From Pleurotus djamor (Eukaryota; Basidiomycota; Agaricomycetes; Agaricales; Pleurotaceae), in contig JAPEVF010000093.1 of assembly GCA_029747585.1 (NCBI GenBank), forward strand, positions 1-64,000: a stretch of 64,000 nucleotides of DNA. Direction: 5' to 3'. This document shows, piece after piece, positions 32,367 through 45,486 of this stretch. The first letter of the stretch is position 1. The number at the start of each line of letters is the position of its first letter. A program made the translations under genes and the position numbers. The notes beneath the pieces were generated by a model. That model did not search any database. It was not told where the DNA came from and was given only the letters and a program-made list of their open reading frames with translations.

Positions 32367-35300
32367 GAGTTCACAATTCGACCCTCTCCCGGCTTTTCCT
32401 ACATCTCCTCTCGTCCCCCGTTCATCTGTCTGTCCATGCTCCCTCTTGTTCTCTGTTGCTATCTATGGTCCGCACTGTATTGCTTTGTCGTTTTGCATCT
32501 CGTCGCTTGTGTATTCTTTTTTCCTATCTCTCTATTCCTCTCTATCTGTCGTCCCCCCTCCTTTCCGTTTTATTACCTGTTTCTATCCATATAATGCTGT
32601 TGACTTGGTATTTAGGAAACGGGTTTCTCGCAGTCAAACATATCCCTCCCCCATTCTTTCCTTTTCTTTTTAAATCCTTCTCCTTGGTTGCTTCTAATGA
32701 AGGATGTATGAAGTTCCTCCGCCCATGCCTCCCTCCTTTCTCCTCTCGTCCCCTCCCTCTCTCGCAGTATTATAAAATGTATCGCAACCCCCTCTATCCT
32801 CCTTCGACGGTCCGCTGTTCTTACCTACCTACCACCTACGCATCCTTTGTGATACTCGGTACAACCTACTTCCCCGAGACTTCCGTAGGAATGGATACGG
32901 ATACGAATAAACCGTCTCGGTGAAAGTGAGGCTCCTCGTTTGGTTGGTTGGTCGGTTCATTGGTCGTTGTGAGGGCGGTTTGCGTCCTCTTATCCTCTAC
33001 ATTAGATTCTCCATTCACACTCATTTGTGGTTACTGTTACTACTACATACTACGAAATGCTTACAGCTTACTCCGTTCAGAGCCTAGTGGATGTGTTCTT
33101 TCTGTACATAGTTGCTATATGCCTTGATTCTTTTGTACATATTATCCCGTATACATATGCCTTTGGGACATTCCACTATCTTCTGTTTCTCGATTCCTCA
33201 TTTCAACTTGTGTTTCAGGTAGCATGCAGATTACAGATGGGAAAAACCCGGCGGGCGACATCGCCGTTCCCTTTCCTTCACATTTGGACAGACGGCGTAT
33301 GTAATACACAAAAAACCCTTGCTGCAAGGAAAAAAAGACAATGCGCCCACAAAAGCAACGTGATCATTTGATCAAAAAGTGGGAAATTAGGAAAAGCAAA
33401 CGCCGGTAACTGCTTGGGATGTAAACACCACTTAGGGTCTAGTCTATATCGGGTATGCTACCTTCCAGATGGGGTAGCGCCAAGGACAACACGTTTCCAT
33501 GTTTCCTTGATGTTTCCATGTTTCGATAACGCGGAAACACCTAGACGCTGGCTACATACTGGGGAGTGGTCGGCTGGCGAATACCATAAAGATCATCCGC
33601 GCCACATAGAGGAAGACGATGAGAGCGATGTTCGCCGTTTGCTGATGTGGTACAGATGCCGTGTTTCGTTATGTTATAGCGCGATGGACCCTCTCTCTCC
33701 GTCGGAACTTGTGCTACCTAGTGTGGGATGGGTACTTGGGGAGCTCGGGACCACTTGAGTCACTGGATATCACGATTTCACTCGCAGGCTTTGATTGCGA
33801 TCTCATGTCCTTGTGGAATGTGGTGGTAGATCAGTACCATCTTGAGCATATGTCTGAGGAGAGGAAGGATGTTTTCATCTCAGGAGATATATTAACAGAG
33901 TCCGCTGGGAAGTAGATCGGAAACGAGTCTTGGCACTTTCATCCATCCATTATGGATCGAACTTAGGATGAAGCCATACTACTACTTCAAGGGTTCAGTC
34001 CTATGGTGTAACCCTTGCAGCAGTGAACTTATAATATTTTGCGAGTCGCTTAAGAACAAGCGACGCCCTGTGATCAAAACAAAGGAACTTGGACAGTAAA
34101 AGGAAAAGTGTACGCATCTACTTCCGAGAAACTCAAGGGTTTAAACGTTCTCTCCGACGATGATAATGCTGGCCGCCACATCCCACCTCCGCCGTCTCGT
34201 CTAGAACGTTTCATCCGGGAAGCTTTTGCAGCCTCCTGAAAAGACGGCACCGGGCAGCCACCAATTTCTCTGAGAATTACTGTTCGAAATAGGCCGGCCA
34301 AGCATAGGGATGCACGGTGTATGAGTAGATTTCAAACTGATAGGGTGTCCCCTCGCTCTGAAGACCCACACAAAACTTCGACCGTTCTCTCACAACTCAC
34401 CACACACGAGTGTGTCCTCGCCTTTTCATTCGCTCGGCGAGGGGACGGTGACGGCCGAAGCCAGGATCTGTGTACACACATACCTTACCTTAACCGTTGA
34501 GTGACGTTGACATGATATTACGACATCGTGTTGGTCAACGTGAGGATAAGGCAGGATAATTTGGTCGACGATGAAAATAGCATCAAGGCGGTTCGGAAGT
34601 TTCGGGTAGTTGACCATGACATGCATCGTCAACGTTGTAAGCTTGTTTTACACCTGTCTATCAAGTGACGCTGTGCCATGGGGGTGCTTTATTCCACGAT
34701 GAACAAATTGCGAGCAAGATGGAGCTTGGAGGGGAGGGGATCGCCGTGATGGTAGAGTACGAGTGTGAACGTCTCTGTGAAGATCTCCGGTGTGAGCAAT
34801 CAAGTGAATTCATCAACGAAATGAGGCCAACATCGCGTTTGTCGGAAGCACTGATGCTGTTAGCCCGGGGCTAGGGAGTATGAGTGGATAATTCACCTAT
34901 GGACGTTTGAAATTTACTCACACCTCCCTTTGGAAGGAGTGGACCATGGGGCGTATGGTGATTTGCTTTGATGTTATTAAATACATCGGGTGACTTGCGT
35001 CCGTACGCGATGCATCGTCGTCTTTTCCCGAGTTATGTGGACGAGGTATTAGATCGGGTATAAGACTGTTCGTGTGTGGTCTTTTGTGGTGATGTCGTTA
35101 CTCTGCCATACGGATGCATACTCACGATTTGTCGTGAGTTCTTTATACGAGTGATTCTAGGGATTTTGGTTTCTATTTGACTGGTGCTGCGGTCGAGTCC
35201 AGTGAAACCTTTCATGTGGTGACTCCTGTTCTAACTGCGGTTGCTGTAGCGCAGCCTATAATCCGAGGAGTTTGTCTAGCATAGCACACGAGTGCAGGGC

Positions 35301-36244
35301 CGCGTGATGTTGCAGCTGATGAAGGATTGATGCCTCGTTTTCAACGCCTCGGAACATTTATACGTCCAGATATCCCAGGCTGATCGATGATCGCAATGAT
35401 GACGAGTCGTCGAATAGGAATAAGTCTGAGCTTCGTAAGGGGTTTGAACAGAGAATGTGAGCGAGAAACCTCTCCCATTAGGAGCTCATATTTGAGCGAT
35501 GAGACTTGTCAAGAGATGCGAACGTAGGATGCGAGAAGAGGAGTCTGTCGGTAATCCATAACGAAGGGCTCCGAATACCGATGAACCCCATCTAGTAGCT
35601 GATTTATGTCGAGGCCCGAGGGGTACCGCAAGCAATAATAAGGTCATGAGACTAGCTCCTGTCTGCGTTCAAGAGTCTTCGGTCAATACCTGTCAGATTG
35701 TATTAGATTTTTCTCAGAATTATATCATTTTTTTGCGGGCCTCAAGGTCCGTGTGCGGCTGGAAAAGTTCTCGAAGTGACCACAAAGTTTTCTAAACTCG
35801 CACTCGCTCCTAGCTCTTTGCAAACCTGTAGGCCACCGACTGATTCTTGAAATCTGCTGACCAAGAGCTTGAACGAGAAAGTGGGCTGCCTTTGCTCCAA
35901 ACCGATGATTGTGACTGGAGTGTCTCATCGTAAATTGGCGCGCCATTTTGCCGGCTCTTGATTGAAGCAATGCCAAAATATCACCACAATTCTACAGAAA
36001 TAGGGATGCTTGTCATTATACGTGAGAACTGGAGGCTGCCAGACCTCCTCGAAAATTTCAAGAAGAGATGTTTAACTCAACTTCGGAAACATCGTTGTAG
36101 TCTAAGCCAGATAGGAGACAGGAGTCACCCTAAGGAAAGTCCAGGGGTGAGAACATGATGCTGCATACGTGCATCTTCTTGGCAACCCTTTCTGCCTCCC
36201 GACTTCATTATCTCCGTTCTTTTGCAGTTCTGAATTTCTACCTC
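32367..36244. other. Gene-poor stretch, 3.9 kb
   Basis: The first 700 bp are strongly pyrimidine-rich (32380-33000), probably the 3' region of the thioesterase gene. From 33400 to 36150 only short unrelated open frames occur on both strands, without motifs or codon pattern; a stretch at 33414-33758 (114 codons) is the longest. I find no RNA gene or transposon ends here. Confidence 0.45.
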
Positions 36245-36736
36245 ATGGCCTCTGAAGCAAGGAAAGCAGATGACTCTCCCCCGCCTCCTTACACTCTTAC
36301 CGACGACGGGGGAATTGGTTCATCTTCATCAACGGCGCGGACGGATGGTCTTCCAAGTGCCATCCTGGTAACCCCTCCGTCGCCGGACACAAATGCCATT
36401 CGCCCCGCTTCCCCCTTTCAATTCAATGACCATAATTCACCTCCACTTCATGCCCCGTTTGGACCCACCCCCCTTTTGCAACAAGCACAACCACTTTTAT
36501 TGCCGTACTACGACCCTCGATCACCTTACTCGCTCGCCCAAGCTGACAATCGCGCGAGAACGAGATTCGTCGCTGCTGTACTATGGACGCTTGTGTTCAT
36601 CCTGATTTCTGGAGTCGTTTGTGTCGTCATTACGCAGGGGGAGGTTGATTGGGATCCGAACCCGAATTGGCCAGATGATGGCGGAAGGCATCGGGGCCAC
36701 CGTCACGCTAATGCGGAGACAAGGGCCCCTTGGTGA
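36245..36736 (+). CDS. Small single-pass membrane protein with N-terminal PY motif
   Basis: An intronless frame of 163 residues starts at the ATG at 36245 (MASEARKADDSPPPPYTLTD). It has a PPPPY motif, the type bound by WW domains of Rsp5/Nedd4 ubiquitin ligases, then a Pro/Ser-rich stretch. One transmembrane helix (FVAAVLWTLVFILISGVVC) and a short outer tail rich in Asp, His and Pro follow (VDWDPNPNWPDDGG). The layout suggests a cytoplasmic PY-bearing N-terminus. An in-frame upstream ATG at 36155 exists but the preferred start has no competing motif. No family is recognised. Confidence 0.6.
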   Translation: MASEARKADDSPPPPYTLTDDGGIGSSSSTARTDGLPSAILVTPPSPDTNAIRPASPFQFNDHNSPPLHAPFGPTPLLQQAQPLLLPYYDPRSPYSLAQADNRARTRFVAAVLWTLVFILISGVVCVVITQGEVDWDPNPNWPDDGGRHRGHRHANAETRAPW

Positions 36737-39479
36737 GGACGGGAACCGCACCTCTTTTCTTGCACAGCTTCTTTCCTTGTGGTCTTGATGGCGTGGTACG
36801 TACTCAATCGCAGTTCATACGAAGCAGGCATACTCATCTTACCACAGATTAGATGTAAAACTATTTCCTTGGGCTCGATCATTCTGTATTTCTCCTTGAT
36901 CTTTTCATACTTTGTGTAGTAAGTTTGGTCTTGTGCTCTTACGTTGAAATCGAGGCTTAACTCACGTCATAGGGACATTCACTTGACTCGTTGGGATGAT
37001 GTTTCCAATTCTACTCTACTTGTTTGACGACCGTTCTCGTTAATGACATTGGCTCTCGAAGCTTGAATAAGCATGGGCACGCTGATGCGAGCTTCTGCAT
37101 TATCAACGATCGACTGATCTGGACAACATTTCGCCGTTTATTCTCTAAACAGCTTCGGCGTCGTTCTCCCTGGCCCATTCATCTGACCTGCATCGCGCTT
37201 GCTCTAGTGGAGTTTGAGCCGTCTCGCAGTCATTCTTTACCGAGTATTTTCAACGGTGCCCGATGTCTCGCACAGCGGCGCAGTCACACGTTCCAGAGAT
37301 CATGGAGTGGTCACTACTCAGAAGGACACTCTTGTCTGCCTATGATGGCAAGGAAGCTTTGAGTTCACTCCACCAACCCGGGGGATTCTTCCCGGCCTTG
37401 TCATCTTGTTTCCATGATGCAGCCAACGCCATGAACGCCACCGCATGCGGCACAACACGACGCAAATCGTACCCTTGACGAGCAAGGCACTCGGTGTCCA
37501 TGATTTGACTGAATTTGTTATCCAGGATGTGTACGGTGGCGATGATTATGAGTCGAGAACACGACTTTGTGAGGCTCGGTCCGTATGCCTGTCCTCATGT
37601 TTCTAACGGACTTATCAACTGAACACTCCGTTGTGTCTAGCCAGCGCCGTCTTTGCGCTATGTGAAGTGCGGTATGTCCTTCTCACTCACTTGCGTCTTC
37701 AATTCCAACATCGCTGCTACTGCTGTTATCAGGGAGGAGACTCATACTCGTTCTGCGCAGCCGGTGTCTTGGACTGACGACATCACTACATCACCGACAC
37801 CCACTTGGCCTTGTCATAATATAAGTAACCGAGCCTATGACGACGGTGCTTTCGGAAGCTCGGGTGAGGGCAACCTTCAATAGCTTTCTTTTTGGAAGAT
37901 TCTTCGCCTCGGTCCTAGGTTCAGTAGTCTTTATATTCGCGATCCTGTAAAGCGCATGCGATGGAGTCGTTATCGATAAAGTACATCGCGAACTGATATA
38001 TAAATGCGCACAAAGCGTTGTTTCGGACCCCCTACCATATATCCATATGATATCCCAGGACATACAGTAAAATCAGAACAACGCAACCCCGGCACTTGGC
38101 AGAGCGGCCGAAACAACAACGTGCCAAATCTTTATTTTATACGGGTCATTGCTTTGCCCCGTTAAAAATCCATGGATGCTGTCACACCAAGGATAAACCG
38201 GGCCCCCACTTTGGCAAGGCTGGTTCCAGCGCTGATCTCGCGTGCACCGCTGGATGTCGACTAATTTTTCGTGGCTTCTGGGAGTAAAATCGCTTGACAC
38301 GACAGCTTCCTTCGACGTATCATCGACGCCCCCAGGATGGCCATTGGCCATTTTATTGTCTTTTTTCCCTGCCTTGCTCTGCCCTTGTGCTTAACGACGG
38401 ACGGACTCGACGAATTCTTTTGTTCAGACTGCTAGAGCAGGAGATGTCTTTGTGAAGTGTGTGAAGGGAGAACAAGGCTCGCGTGAGTTGTTGTTATCGA
38501 CTTTGACGTGAAAAGCTGGACTCTGGCTGCATCATGATCTACCGCTTTCTTCCTTCGCCCCCTTCCACCAACTGCAGTGTTCGACCGTGCTCTCTCGCCA
38601 TTGTCCATGCTTTTACCATGCTTGCCGTTATCAAACTGGAACGCGCAGTTATTTGCAAACAACTTGTATTCCATTTACAAGGATGACTAGGAGTGTCGAT
38701 GAAAGGACAATGGATACAGGTGAAAGGGTTCCAGGTGAGGGCCAACTTTGTGCATCGTTCGCCCATTGTCCTTACGATTTGGTTTGCCCGTCGTCGCAGG
38801 AAGCGCTGAGGACGACAATGGCGAAGGGATGATGTAATCAGGATTAAGGTTCGGGAAGGGTTAGGGTTTGTTGTTTATTGGTCTGTGCGTGCGAAAGGAA
38901 ATGGGGTTGAGACATCTGTTACTTTCTGTTTATCGGCCCCGCCCGCTTCTCTTCACCCCATCACACTTATATCCCTCTCGATCGCACCTCCCCCTTTCCC
39001 CGACGCCGACAACGTTCCATCCACCCTTTTGCTCATCGTTCCTGACAACGAGCAACCCCGACCCTTGCCCCTCCTATCTATTCGCCTCTCTGTCCCTGCT
39101 GTGCGACTCATTCCGCCGTAAATCTTATCAACAGCAAACAGCCTCGCCCACGCGTCGCGAACGCAGCACCGTCCACATCCCGTCGCTGTGCTCGTCGTCG
39201 TCGCCCACATCATCGTCGCCGTCGACAACGTTGCCTTCCTCCCCTTTTCCACTCGTTTTCACACTCATTCTACCCCTGCTGGCGACAATTTTGCGGTTGT
39301 CAGCAGTTTGATTCCGATTTCCAACTTGCATTGCTAGCATCCAGCCCATATCGTTATATCTTCTCTTTTCTTTGCCCACCCTGGCTTCCATAAACCACGC
39401 AGAGTCTCGTGCCTACGACGAGGACTACATTAACAAATCCCTGCTGGCGTCGCTCGACGCCCAAGCCGACGCAGAGCCG
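36737..39479. other. Gene-poor stretch and long pyrimidine-rich leader
   Basis: No gene is recognised from 36740 to 38900. From about 38930 to 39370 the plus strand is C/T-rich, as in fungal promoters and leaders. A 3' splice site at about 39404-39410 (CACGCAG) precedes in-frame codons SRAYDEDYINKSLLASL, so an upstream coding or leader exon of the Whi3-like gene probably lies here but is not resolved. Confidence 0.4.
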
Positions 39480-42400
39480 ATGACCTCCATGTCTGATTCC
39501 GAGTCAGGACAGCACCAATCTCTAGCTGCACCTTCCAATTCTTCATCATCCGGATCTCCTCCTCTTCCCTATCATATCGCAATGCAATCACAACAACAGC
39601 CATTCCTTAGGCCGGATTCGCCATCCGAGACCATCAACAACTCTTCGAACCACCCCAACTCTATCCATTCTCATCAAGAAGNCACTCTACAATTTCCCCC
39701 CTCANGCATCAAATGTACAACACGCACCCCGATTACTCCTCTGATGTTGAGCAGAGGCAACATCACCTCGGAAAAATGAATGGATTCGGCCAAGGCCCCA
39801 ATGGCCAGTTCAAATCTTCCGGCTACCCATATTCGAATAGTTCACGTCAGCGACACCCCCAATCAAACAACGTACTCCCTCAATCGACTTCCCTCCGAGA
39901 CAACCAAAACGCCTTTTATCCTAACGAGGTCTTTTCTCCCCAGTTAACGTCACCAACTCAACCACACATCCAAGCATACGAGCCTCGCGCCAGCTACGAC
40001 TTCGCAGGACCCCAGCCGAACGCAGTGGGCTCGAGTCACAAGTCGTTCGGTCTTGACTCATTTACCGCTGGCGGTGCCAATCCCAATGCTTTCGCTCACC
40101 AATCCGGCTCCAAGGCTCTGTCACACAATCAACTTGCTAATGGTTACCCAATTCCCAGTAATGTCTACGGTGCCGTCCAAATCTCGTCACAGACACCGTT
40201 TGGACCCCATGTTCCCACCACCGTCTCGTCCTCGTCCATCAACGGGTCTGCCGTGGGCGCTTCTCACCCACTGGGACCGAGCAACGGTGCTAACTACATT
40301 GGCGCGGCGACCGCCCGCAACGACGGCACACAGGAGGAGATTTCCACGATTTTCGTCGTAGGATTTCCGGACGATATGCAAGTGAGTCGCATTACATAAG
40401 CCTGTAGCGTCCTCCCTTTTTGACGCCTTCCCCCCTTTTTAGGAACGTGAATTCCAGAACATGTTCACNTTTTTCGCCTGGTTTTGAGGCAGCGACATTG
40501 AAGATCCCCAACTCCAACAAGGACCATAACTTCGGCGCCGGTTTCAACGGTCGTGGCGGTCCTGGGTACCCAAATGGCTACATGGGCCCAAATGACCCCT
40601 ACAACATGATCACTGTGCACCAAGGCGGTGTTATTGTCGATAATGGCCGGGATGGCATGCTTTCATCTTGGCCTTCCAATAATGCGCCTGATGATGGGCT
40701 TTCCGCCAGCCAGCTTATGGGCCAGAACGGCTTGAGCTTACCCCGCAAGCAAATCATTGGATTTGCCAAGTTCAAGACTCGTTTGGAGGCGCTCGCCGCT
40801 AGGGATGGTCTTCAGGGCAAGCGCGTTGATCTTGAGAAGGGTGCAGTACTGAAGGCCGAAATGGCTCGGAAGAATCTCCACACCAAGCGAGGAGTCGGTC
40901 CTGTTCCCGGCCTTGTCGGCAACGGTCTCGATATGGGCAGCGGTAGTCTTACAAGTGTCGCCTCATACCCGCAAGGATTGATGAACGGCCTCGTCAGCTC
41001 AGATTCGTTAGGCTACGGAGGTGTCGAGCTCACCAGTCGTGATCGCTCACTGGGAGCCCTTGAAGCTGTCAGTCAAACTTTCAACGGTCGCTGGCGAGAA
41101 CAGTTGGTTGATCCCCATGGCCAGGGACGACGAGACGACGAAGAAAGACGTAAGGCTGGCATCCTCAACGCCATGGGTTTGTCGAGCCGAGGTGTCAGGG
41201 AGAGACTCGATGATGAAGAAGGCCAGCGCCGTAGCAAACTCCGTGCTCGCGATACCGTTGCTTTCGATGCCTTCCATTCCGTTCCCGCCATGTCGAGGCA
41301 AACATCCCAGTCGATCAATGGCACCAACGGCGTTCTGAATGATCGGGACCTGCCCAACGGTGCAGCCACGGCTAACGGCTACTCCTTTCCGGGTCTTGGG
41401 GCTCATTATGTTGAAGAAGGGCTGGGTCCTTGGGACCAAGTAGTGAAGACGGCACCTCTGCCTATATCTTCCTCGCAGCGCTCCTCGTCGCCTCATCTCA
41501 CTTCGAGCTCCTTCAACTCCAATCCTGATCCTGTCCGTTCCTTCTCGCCTTCCATCGGCAACCGTGACGCCAACCACCAGCACTCTCAGTCTCAGTCGAG
41601 CTCATCAAGTATGGTCGGGCCTACGCAAGTGATGCCCAGTCATCGACCAGGCGCTGTTGGGGAGCCTGTCCCGGCGACCATCGACACAGATATGGCTCAA
41701 TCAATGGGCACGCTTGCTGTGAGCACTAACAATGGCAACACTTCCCCTCAACTTCCCTCGCCGGCATCGGGCTCGAGCTCTGGTGGAAGCGGCCGCAACG
41801 GCGTTGATCGCAACCCTCCTATCAACACCCTGTACGTTGGCAACTTGCCCAATACCCCTCCGCCTGGTCTCCCCCAGGATTCCCTTGAAGATAAGTTGCG
41901 CGATCTTTTCAAGTCTCAGGCTGGGTTCCGCAAGATGTGCTTCAGCCAGAAGAGCAATGGCCCCATGTGTTTTGTTGAGGTAAGCTTCCTTTCCGTATAT
42001 GCATAATGTCTGTCTTTTTAACTTCGTCAATAGTTTGAAGATGTCACTCTTGCTTCAAGGGCTCTGCACGAGTTGTATGGCCACACCCTCAACGGCCTTG
42101 TCAAAGGTGGAATCCGCCTTTCCTACAGTAAAAACCCTCTGGGCGTTCGTACTCCGACGAGTGCCGGAAGCAGCGGGCCTTCTATGCAGCAGCAGCAGCT
42201 TCAAGGTACTGCCGCACAGCAAGCTGTTGACTCTCTCCCCAGCCGCTTCGATGAGCAAGTACGACCTACCATCCTCCGACGTGATACCAACCCTCCTCCC
42301 CCTCAAACTACCTATATGACCTCTCCTCCTCCTCGATTTGTCTCTCCCACCCCATCCGGTGTTAACTATGGGGCATCAAATAGCATCCCCCATCTCCTTT

Positions 42401-42507
42401 CCCGAGGTAGCCAACCAAACCTCCAAAGCTACGCGTCCACTTTTTCGCCGTTCGGGTTGTCTAGTCCGCCGTTCGATTCGCCAGGCCCCGACCACAACGC
42501 GCATTAA
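39480..42507 (+). CDS. Whi3/Scw1-type RNA-binding protein with two RRMs
   Basis: Whi3/Scw1 proteins bind mRNAs and control cell size, cell cycle and wall integrity. The long N-terminus is Gln/Ser/Asn-rich (prion-like). RRM1 has [14 protein letters not shown] joined by an intron to [20 protein letters not shown], interrupted by a Gly/Asn-rich loop before [23 protein letters not shown]2, near the C-terminus, reads [28 protein letters not shown], then [15 protein letters not shown], the family signature. Ns at 39683, 39706 and 40469 each add one base; dropping them joins the frames (QEALYNFPPQHQMYNTH and MFTFSPGF). The ATG at 39480 is the first in this exon; an upstream exon is likely. Confidence 0.88.
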
Positions 42508-43283
42508 ACGCTCAAGCATTCTTCAAGCATAGACGCTCCTCATCTTGCTGACTCGTTCAGTCCTTCGCCACTCATATGAGCATTAACAATATTTTTCGCC
42601 ATCCCTCTCAAGAAACTCAATTTACTTACATCGCCTGCAAGATTGTCGCAATTAACATATGTAACCCAAGTTCAGTCACGAGTCTCTCATCATCGCCAAC
42701 ATGTTTTATACGTATCCATCTCATATTCCGTTTCGTGTGCTTACTTACTTGGTTCTCTCTCTCCTCTCTGGTCGACGCCGACCCACCCACTTTGCTTCTC
42801 GGACTTGTTGTTCTCACATCTGTTTATTTATTCCGTTCCTCACAACACCTTCGCACATTCTGACCCCATATCGATACATTTAAAGCACACGTATTCACTA
42901 CCCCCACCATCCCCATATTTGCTCTAATTCGCAACTGCTCCGTTTCGTATTTATCTGCTACAATGTCTCCTGCAATTCTGCCCATCGTCATATACATATA
43001 TCCGCTGTTTCCTTGTCTTATCCGTTGCATCCCCCTTCATCTTTGTCATAGCTCTAGCGTCTCGAGTGGCGGCCACCGCTGCTCGCCCTTCACGACCATG
43101 TATATTACGACTCGCAAATTGAACTATACCACCCTTTCGTAGTTTGCATAACTGGAATTTTTATCGTAGAACCCTTCTGTGTTTCCACTTTTTATAAGCA
43201 GAGAAATATATCGCGTTCTGTGACTCAATTGCTTCTTGGCTTTGTGCCTTCAACTGCCAGGGCACACACTCTCAACGCGAGCC
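42508..43283. other. Intergenic between Whi3-like and WRAP73-like genes
   Basis: The sequence is C/T-rich and A/T-rich by turns, holding the 3' end of one gene and the promoter of the next. Short open frames look like composition effects. No further feature is seen. Confidence 0.5.
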
Positions 43284-45226
43284 ATGGACTTTACTGAAGT
43301 ATATCAACATTCGTCCTCACTCGTCGCGTTCAGTCCGGGCGCACACTTCCTTGCCACCGCTGCGCACGATAGACTGATCGTTCGACGCGCTGACTCCTTT
43401 CAAATCACGCGGTCATGGCGCTGCGACGACGCGCCATCAGAAACGCATACCCTACTCAATTCATCCAAGAGTATCAATCCTGAGACACGTTGGATAACAC
43501 ACATCGGATGGTCATGCGATTCGGAATACCTCTTCGCAGCCTGCGCGAAGCTCGGATTCGTACAGGTATTCAAGTTGCGCGATGAAGAATGGTCGGCGCG
43601 CATTGATGCTGGGGTGGAGGGTTTGTTGAAGGCGGAGTGGTCGCCCGATGGGAGGACGATTTTGTGTTTCTCTGAATGGGGTGTCAGTCTATCATATTTC
43701 CTTTGAACTATGGGAAGGCCATCGTACTCATCTTGGTAGGAGCCAGCTTCGAATCACTATGTGGTCGTTGGTCACTGGGAACGCGACCTATGTCCAGTAT
43801 CCTGTCCATCCAGACAGAGGTCAGTATACACGCTGCAATACCTACTACTTGCACGTCTTGACGTCCGTGAATTGCTTCCAGGATATGCTTTCCGTGCGGA
43901 TGGTCGTTACTTCGTCCTCGCTGAGCGACATAAGTCGAAGGACACGCTCGGAGTCTACGATGTCTCCCAATCATATAACCTCGTTCGAGTGAGCACTTCA
44001 GGCTGAACAATTCGTTGGATGATTGCTGAAATCTTGGTAGCATTTCCCATTGCCCACGACCTCGATTTCATCCCTGTCCTTGTCCCCCAACGGCAATCAT
44101 CTTGCTGTTTGGGAAGGTCCTCTCGAGGTAATGTCAATTCAGCTCATTGTATCCTGGTTTCTGAATCATGAAATAAACACGACAGTATAAACTTCACATC
44201 TTGTCCCTTGCTGGAAGTGTAGTAGGGTCATTCACACCTGAACCCGATCCGGGATTTGGGATTCGCGGAGTTGCCTGGCATCCCACTGGCATGTTCATCG
44301 CAGTCGGTGGGTGGGATGACAAGGTGGGTACAGACTCAGCGCCGTGTCACCTCAACTCAGAGCTTGGCTAGGTTTACATCCTCGACAGCATGAGTTGGTG
44401 CCCGGTTACCACCTTCGAAGTCACAGGCCATTTACCAGCCTCCACTGTAAGCCCTAGTTCTCGTTTACCATCTATGATCGTTGACATGAAGTCCGCATTG
44501 GACAGCTACTGTGGAGAGAACCTGCGCATTGGCTGGACGACCCCGCCGCACGAGGATTCCTGACATGTATGGAGTTTCACCTACCAGATGATTCATTTGG
44601 TTCAACGACCCGCTCTGATGTTCATCTCCACTAGACGATCGGTTGGAAGGTCCTCAAACGATCCCTGTGAACCGTACTGACCATTCAAAGGCCATGCCGA
44701 AGATGGGTGCCCTCCAGCTAGAATGGAATAAGACCGGGACACTGTTGATGATTCGGTTTGGTTCGTATCTCTTACCCATCTGCACCCATATCGCCCCGTT
44801 AATTGACGTCATTCCAGAGAACGTCCCCAATGCTGTCTACATTTACGACTTTCCCGGACCCACACAAGAGTTCCAGCCCAAACTAAGGAGCGTACTCCTG
44901 AACTCCTCACCCATATTGCAAGCTCGATGGAATCCTCTACGGACAGAAAACCTCGCGCTTTGCACAGGGCTTCGAAGTCTGTACACTTGGAGTAGTGAGT
45001 GGGTGGGAGAGAATGGCGTTGAAGAGGAGATGGCTGAGTGTATCGGCGTGCCCGCTGGTCAGTTCTCGCGTTGCGTTCATATTGAAACATCTCGTTGATT
45101 GAGACTCGCTGTGTAGCCCAGTTCCAGACGAAGGAGTTTCGCTGGGCACCCGACGGGAAAGGTGTCGCTCTTATGGACAAAAGCATGTTCTGTTGCGCGT
45201 TTGAAGTGCAGGAAGAAGATGCGTAG
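43284..45226 (+). CDS. WD-repeat protein, WRAP73/WDR8 homologue
   Basis: WRAP73 (WDR8) acts at spindle poles and microtubule organising centres in animals and in fission yeast. The start MDFTEVYQHSSSLVAFSPGA, followed by THIGWSCDSEYLFAACAK, FVQVFKLRDEEWSARIDAG, AEWSPDGRTILCFSEWG and LRITMWSLVTG, aligns with the family's characteristic first blades. Later blades show LSLSPNGNHLAVWEGPLE, GIRGVAWHPTGMFIAVGGWD, ILQARWNPLRTENLALCTG and FRWAPDGKGVALMDKSMF. About nine short introns interrupt it. The stop is at 45224. The start is preferred because family members begin with this exact spacing to the first blade. Confidence 0.9.
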
Positions 45227-45486
45227 TCTACCACTGCTGTTATGTGTTGGGCTCCTCCTCAAGTCCTCTGTTGGTGCTTAGTTGGAATACAATGTTGTAC
45301 GAGTGGTCCGTAGGATCTACTTATGTTGCATGTGTGGGGGTAAGTATGTGAAATTGTCTGTGGTACGAAGCATGGGAGACATGGGGCGTTGGAATGGTGT
45401 TAATTAAATAAATCCCTTAGGGTATTGGGAGGTGTGGAGGGATGAAGTATGGAGGATGAAGTATATGAGGAAGGATGATCAAAGAT

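Noticed and set aside
38085..38165. Sequence resembling a tRNA D-arm (TTGGCAGAGCGGCC)
   Set aside because: No matching acceptor stem, anticodon arm or T-loop could be placed around it.
38850..38875. GGGTTAGGGT resembling telomere repeat
   Set aside because: Only one and a half units occur; no array or subtelomeric context.
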